The position numbers and the translations under genes are program-made. 15,623 nucleotides of DNA, from positions 1 through 15,623 of the forward strand of contig JAYYDT010000141.1 of NCBI GenBank assembly GCA_036160575.1, read 5' to 3'. The notes beneath the pieces were generated by a model, which worked only from the letters and a program-made list of their open reading frames with translations, did no database searches and was not told the origin of the DNA. Each line of letters starts with the position of its first letter. Position 1 is the stretch's first letter. The stretch is from TMED26 sp002694075 (lineage in GTDB: Bacteria; Pseudomonadota; Alphaproteobacteria; Thalassobaculales; Thalassobaculaceae). This document shows, piece after piece, positions 14,348-15,623 of this stretch.

Positions 14348-15142
14348 ATGGTCGGACCGAGAAACACCCCCCTTGCCAACGCCGGCGCCGCCGCGCGTGG
14401 GGAAAAATTGCTGGCGGTCGCCTCCGGCAAAGGCGGCGTCGGCAAGACCTGGTTTTCGATCACCCTGGCCCAGGCGCTAAGCCAGCGTGGCCAACGCACT
14501 CTGCTGTTCGACGCCGACTTGGGGTTGGCCAATGTCGATATTCAACTGGGTCTGATGCCGGAACGTGACCTGGCCGGTGTGATCGCCGGCCGCCTGCGCC
14601 TCGCGCAAGCCACCGTGCGTTTGCAAAGCGGCCCGTTCGACGTGATCGCCGGTCGTTCCGGGGCTGGCAATCTGGCCAGCCTGCCGAGCCACCGGGTGCA
14701 AAGTCTGGGCGACGAATTGGTCGCCTTATCCGACGCTTATGACCTCACGATCATGGATATGGGCGCCGGCCTCGACCGCACCGTGCGCAGTCTGGCCAGC
14801 CGCGCGACCACCCTGTTCATTGTCACCACGCCCGAGCCGACGGCGTTGACCGACGCCTACGCCTTTATCAAGGTCGCCGCCCAAAACCAGCCCGACGCCG
14901 ACATCCGCGTGGTCGTCAACCAGGTCGACTCCAAAGCCGAGGGCCGACGCACCTATGAAACGCTGCGCAAGGCGGCGGAGAGCTTTCTTAAATTTACCCC
15001 GGCGTTGGCCGGCGTAATCCGCCGAGACCGCAAAGTGGTCGACGCCATCCGCGCCCAAATCCCATTGATGACCCGCCATCCGAGCACCGCGGCGGCGGTT
15101 GACGTCCAGACCCTGGTCGACGGCTTGCTGCGCTCGCGCTAG
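14348..15142 (+). CDS. flhG: FlhG (FleN/MinD-like ATPase), flagellar number control
   Basis: The 264-residue protein is a MinD/ParA ATPase. The deviant Walker A KGGVGKTW is in the ASGKGGVGKTWFSITLA block (about residues 27-43), the Walker A' region is FDADLGLANVDIQLGL, the switch II region reads LTIMDMGAGLDRTV, and the nucleotide-binding VVVNQVDS is seen later. FlhG antagonises FlhF and limits flagellar number, also binding C-ring proteins. The start is chosen for its AAGGAA ribosome binding site; an upstream ATG at 14294 is possible. No DQAxxLR motif (the FlhF-activating segment seen in some FlhG proteins) is visible in the ~20 N-terminal residues. The gene lies 29 bases after flhF and its stop overlaps the stop of the minus-strand coiled-coil frame. 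Identification is confident; a non-flagellar MinD is unlikely here. Confidence 0.9.
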   Translation: MVGPRNTPLANAGAAARGEKLLAVASGKGGVGKTWFSITLAQALSQRGQRTLLFDADLGLANVDIQLGLMPERDLAGVIAGRLRLAQATVRLQSGPFDVIAGRSGAGNLASLPSHRVQSLGDELVALSDAYDLTIMDMGAGLDRTVRSLASRATTLFIVTTPEPTALTDAYAFIKVAAQNQPDADIRVVVNQVDSKAEGRRTYETLRKAAESFLKFTPALAGVIRRDRKVVDAIRAQIPLMTRHPSTAAAVDVQTLVDGLLRSR

Positions 15143-15375
15143 GCGCTGCACGCCTGTTTCTGGCGGTCCTGCCGCTGGGCGATTTCGTCCAGTTCGCCTT
15201 GCAGACGGCGATTTTCTTCTTGTTGGGCCTGGGCCGCGCGCCGTTCGGCGGTGATCTCGAACTTTTAAAGCTCGGCAAAGGCGACCGCCACTTTCTCGCG
15301 CACCTGTTCGCGCGCGACCTCGGCCTGTTGATTGTCGCCAGCAGCAGCTCGCTCGGCATTAATTTTAGCTTTCAT
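15139..15375 (-). pseudogene. Interrupted short coiled-coil reading frame
   Basis: On the minus strand, an ATG at 15375 opens a frame of 36 codons (starting MKAKINAERAAAGDNQ, then REQVREKVAVAFAEL), stops at a TAA (15265-15267), and continues in the same frame for 41 more codons (KFEITAERRAAQAQQEENRR, LQGELDEIAQRQDRQKQ) to a TAG whose bases overlap the flhG stop. Both halves are Ala/Glu/Gln/Arg-rich and helical, so one GAA, AAA or CAA-to-TAA change would explain the break. No strong ribosome binding site precedes the ATG. A weak GG-N10-GC site reading leftwards lies at 15495-15509. I do not recognise the family; it could also be non-coding or two fragments. The second half has no ATG of its own. 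Confidence 0.45.
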
Positions 15376-15623
15376 GGAGCCCAAACAGATGGCTCACGGC
15401 ATGTGTCGCCTTATCAAAAATGCTAAAACTTTGGCTCTTAGTTCTTTTATTGCATCTACTTTTTTTCGTGACGCTAACATACAATATTCGCGATGCACTC
15501 TGGACACCATGTCAGGCAGCGTCTCGAAAGGTAGATTGGTCCTATGGGCATTTTAGTGTCCGGAAATAATATGAGCGCGGCCTTTTTTTGGCTGCTTGGG
15601 GGCTCACAATGACCAACAGACCG
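15376..15623. other. AT-rich region with no supported gene
   Basis: This 248-base tail is clearly more A+T-rich than the flagellar operon and holds no gene I can support. It has A- and T-runs (T7 at 15463-15469), a weak stem (GCGGCC/GGCTGC, 15577-15595) around a T7 loop, and a weak minus-strand GG-N10-GC pattern (15495-15509) that could serve the coiled-coil frame. Near the right edge an ATG at 15609 follows GGGGG (15598-15602) and could begin a plus-strand gene (first codons MTNRP), but only five codons are visible. Confidence 0.5.

Noticed and set aside
15332..15556. Plus-strand frame of 74 codons in the right-hand tail
   Set aside because: No ribosome binding site or recognisable motif, composition shifts part-way through, and it overlaps the coiled-coil frame on the other strand; likely chance.
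1..15623. CRISPR arrays, tRNA/rRNA genes, insertion sequences, prophage or defence genes
   Set aside because: I saw no regularly spaced repeats, tRNA-like cloverleaf, transposase motif or terminal inverted repeats; nearly all coding space is accounted for by flagellar genes.

Overview
The window is a flagellar gene cluster from an alphaproteobacterium, most likely a Rhodospirillales-type genus. The grounds are the pairing of flagellin with FlbT, the short (274-residue) flagellin, a class-II operon containing flbD (a sigma-54 activator), the presence of flhF/flhG (polar flagellum placement and number), and high-GC coding DNA (one 60-base line inside flhA counts 39 G+C). No species can be named from the sequence alone.

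Layout: (1) 10-1365, minus strand: flagellin followed by flbT. flbT has its own strong sigma-54-like promoter, and a perfect 8-bp hairpin lies between the two genes. (2) 1366-1697: a 332-base AT-rich divergent control region holding the flagellin leader, with a perfect stem-loop 26 bases before its ATG, and a clear sigma-54 promoter for the rightward genes. (3) 1698-5692, plus strand: fliK (hook-length control), flgD (hook cap) and flgE (hook), a hook-assembly operon. (4) 5693-5904: a control region with a strong hairpin, two AT-rich inverted repeats and a possible sigma-54 promoter. (5) 5905-15142, plus strand: fliF, fliH, fliN, a motA-like stator gene, flbD, flhA, flhF and flhG, tightly packed as one apparent operon for the basal body, export gate, regulator and placement GTPase/ATPase. 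(6) 15139-15375, minus strand: a short coiled-coil-type reading frame interrupted by one in-frame stop. (7) 15376-15623: an AT-rich stretch with no convincing gene.

How it fits together: FliF forms the MS ring. FliN and FliH belong to the C-ring/export ATPase side, and FlhA is the export gate. FlgD, FlgE and FliK build and measure the hook. FlbD with sigma-54 probably turns on the hook and flagellin genes through the GG-N10-GC promoters seen here. FlbT probably limits flagellin translation through the flagellin leader. FlhF and FlhG place and count the flagellum.

Most of the window is standard flagellar biology and I see no clearly new system. The points worth a second look are: the absence of fliG between fliF and fliH; a hexanucleotide repeat that contains the fliH stop codon and runs up to the fliN ribosome binding site; the flagellin leader stem-loop next to flbT; an orphan motA with no motB; a repeated nine-residue motif in FliK; a low-GC centre in flgE; an altered G3 motif in FlhF together with an FlhG lacking a DQAxxLR-type N-terminus; and the interrupted coiled-coil frame after flhG.
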